A DNA stretch of 6,137 bases, taken from Selenomonadaceae bacterium (GTDB taxonomy: Bacteria > Bacillota > Negativicutes > Selenomonadales > Selenomonadaceae). The number at the start of each line of letters is the position of its first letter. Position 1 is the first letter of the stretch. The notes beneath the pieces are model-generated. The model searched no databases. It was not told the DNA's origin and saw only the letters and a program-made list of their open reading frames with translations. The stretch is from NCBI GenBank assembly GCA_017529085.1, contig JAFXOC010000046.1, positions 1 to 6,137 on the forward strand, given 5' to 3'. Of this stretch, positions 4,837 to 6,137 are shown piece by piece. A program made the translations under genes and the position numbers.

Positions 4837-6137
4837 TTAAATTTTGCTCTTAGCTACGGAGTCAAACACATCCGTGATGGATTTTTCGGGTTCCTTATCC
4901 ATAAGACTTACGATATAGATAGTAATAAGTGACAAAATGAAACCGGGTACGATCTCATAAAGACCAAAGAAGGCGAATTGTTTCCATACAAGAACTGTTA
5001 CGCCGCCCACGATGATACCGAGAGCGACTCCCATTTTTGTGGTGCGACGCCAAAATAGGCTCATTAAAATAGCGGGACCGAACGCTGCGCCAAATCCTGC
5101 CCAAGCGTAAGCAACCATGTCTAATATAAAGTTATCGGGGCTAAGTCCCAAGAATACCGATATGGAAGCGATTATGAGAACGGAAGCGCGGCTTAACCAC
5201 ACCAATTCTTTTTCCTCGGCGTCTTTACGGATAACCGTGCGGTAAATATCTTGCGCAAAAGCCGAAGCCGCAACCAAAAGCTGAGAAGATGCGGTGCTCA
5301 TTATAGCCGCCAATACCGCTGAAAGAATAATTCCTGCGATAACAGGCGGGAAAATAGAGTTCGCCATAACGAGGAAAACTGTTTCCGTTTCGGTGCCGGA
5401 TAAAGGAGTAGAAAGATAAACGCGACCTACCATACCTACGGCAACCGCCGCCGCCAAAGAGAGTATGACCCATGTCATGGCGATTCTTGTAGCTTGTTTT
5501 ATCTCGCTTGAGGAAGTTATCGCCATAAATCTGACCAAAATATGAGGTTGTCCGAAATATCCCAAGCCCCACGCAAGGAGCGAAATGAGTTCGATAAATC
5601 CCATTGTGGCTCCGTCGGGTTTGGTTAACGGTTCAAACATCGAAGCTCCGACTTTCTCAAGCTCGGCGACAGTATCCGTCACGCCGCCAAGCATAAGAGC
5701 GCCGCAAATAGGGACTATCAAGATTGCGAAGAACATCATCACGCCTTGAATGAAGTCTGTGCGCGATACGGCGAGAAAACCGCCGACCAATGTGTAAAAC
5801 ACAACCGAAGCCGCGCCGATAAAGATAGCGTATTCGTAAGGAATGTTAAAAACCGATTCAAAGAGACGACCCGCAGATACAAAACCGCTTGATGCGTAGA
5901 GAATGAAGAAGATTAAAATAAAAATTGCCGGTACGATACGCAAAAGTCCCGTGGTATCTTCATAGCGATTTTGTAAAAATTCGGGAAGCGTCAAGGAATT
6001 TTTTGCAAGCTCCGTGTACTTCCTAAGCCTAGAAGCGATAAATTGCCAGTTGGCCCAAGTGCCGATGGCAAGACCTACGGCAATCCAGCCCGCGTTTAGT
6101 CCCGCAATATAGGCAAAACCGGGAAGTCCCATAAGCA
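4837..6137 (-). CDS. putP: Sodium/proline symporter PutP (SSS family), N-terminus cut by window edge
   Basis: This is a sodium:solute symporter that most likely imports L-proline using the sodium gradient across the inner membrane. The 433 visible residues align along their length with E. coli PutP recalled from memory. Clear blocks are MGLPG at the visible start, LTLPEFLQNRYED, ASSGFVSAGRLFES, VGGFLAVSRTDFIQG, WGLGYFGQPHILVRFMA (about 188-204 counted from the Met at 6132), AAIMSTASSQLLV, YAWAGFGAAFGP, and VWKQFAFFGLYEIVPGF. The Ser-Thr pair in IMSTASS matches the E. coli Na+ site residues S340/T341, and the Trp and Tyr in WGLGY match residues tied to proline binding. The Met at 6132 is not the start: the preceding codon is Leu, as in the internal LMGLPG of E. 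coli, so about 61 residues including the first helix and the early Na+ ligands lie beyond the edge. The short hydrophilic tail ends at 4837. A nearby SSS subfamily with another substrate is less likely. Confidence 0.95.
   Translation of the reverse strand, partial: LMGLPGFAYIAGLNAGWIAVGLAIGTWANWQFIASRLRKYTELAKNSLTLPEFLQNRYEDTTGLLRIVPAIFILIFFILYASSGFVSAGRLFESVFNIPYEYAIFIGAASVVFYTLVGGFLAVSRTDFIQGVMMFFAILIVPICGALMLGGVTDTVAELEKVGASMFEPLTKPDGATMGFIELISLLAWGLGYFGQPHILVRFMAITSSSEIKQATRIAMTWVILSLAAAVAVGMVGRVYLSTPLSGTETETVFLVMANSIFPPVIAGIILSAVLAAIMSTASSQLLVAASAFAQDIYRTVIRKDAEEKELVWLSRASVLIIASISVFLGLSPDNFILDMVAYAWAGFGAAFGPAILMSLFWRRTTKMGVALGIIVGGVTVLVWKQFAFFGLYEIVPGFILSLITIYIVSLMDKEPEKSITDVFDSVAKSKI

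Noticed and set aside
5225..5572. Second - strand reading frame inside putP (115 codons)
   Set aside because: It overlaps PutP codons in another frame; its composition (Gly, Tyr and Arg rich) is a frame-shift shadow.
6130..6132. ATG at 6132 as the true putP start
   Set aside because: The preceding codon encodes Leu, matching the internal LMGLPG of E. coli PutP. The gene continues past the window edge.
1..6137. CRISPR array, tRNA, rRNA, toxin-antitoxin or phage-defence genes
   Set aside because: There are no regularly spaced direct repeats and no recognisable cloverleaf, rRNA segment or defence-family motifs on either strand.

Overview
The window carries four protein-coding genes from a bacterium of moderate to low GC content. 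The organism is probably Gram-negative, because the first gene is a System I (Ccm) cytochrome c maturation factor, and that pathway works across an inner membrane facing a periplasm. I cannot assign a phylum from the sequence. Intergenic DNA is rich in G/C-rich hairpins and inverted repeats that contrast with the A/T-rich spacers around them, a look common in genomes that carry families of small dispersed repeats.

Layout: positions 1-68 hold three back-to-back GC-rich hairpins. A gene for the heme lyase CcmF follows on the + strand (TTG start at 91, stop at 2193). It ends in a strong symmetrical terminator (2197-2237) shared with the convergent - strand gene folB (2303-2668), which encodes a dihydroneopterin aldolase-like protein. 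A 313-bp gap upstream of folB holds a 92-bp nested inverted repeat and a separate imperfect hairpin. Next, also on the - strand, is an AT-rich gene for a 505-residue soluble protein of unknown function (2982-4499) with a plausible promoter. A 337-bp gap then holds that promoter, a 186-bp element bounded by perfect 15-bp inverted repeats, and a rho-independent terminator. The terminator closes the last gene, a sodium/proline symporter of the SSS family (putP), which runs off the right edge of the window and lacks about 61 N-terminal residues.

The genes do not form one pathway: cytochrome c assembly, folate/pterin synthesis, an orphan and a solute transporter sit in separate transcription units. 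The most notable points are three. The FolB-like protein keeps its catalytic Glu/Lys pair but appears to have lost two pterin-pocket residues. The orphan is bracketed by repeat elements. The 186-bp MITE-like element abuts the putP terminator. I found no clear defence, phage or CRISPR system, and no tRNA or rRNA genes.
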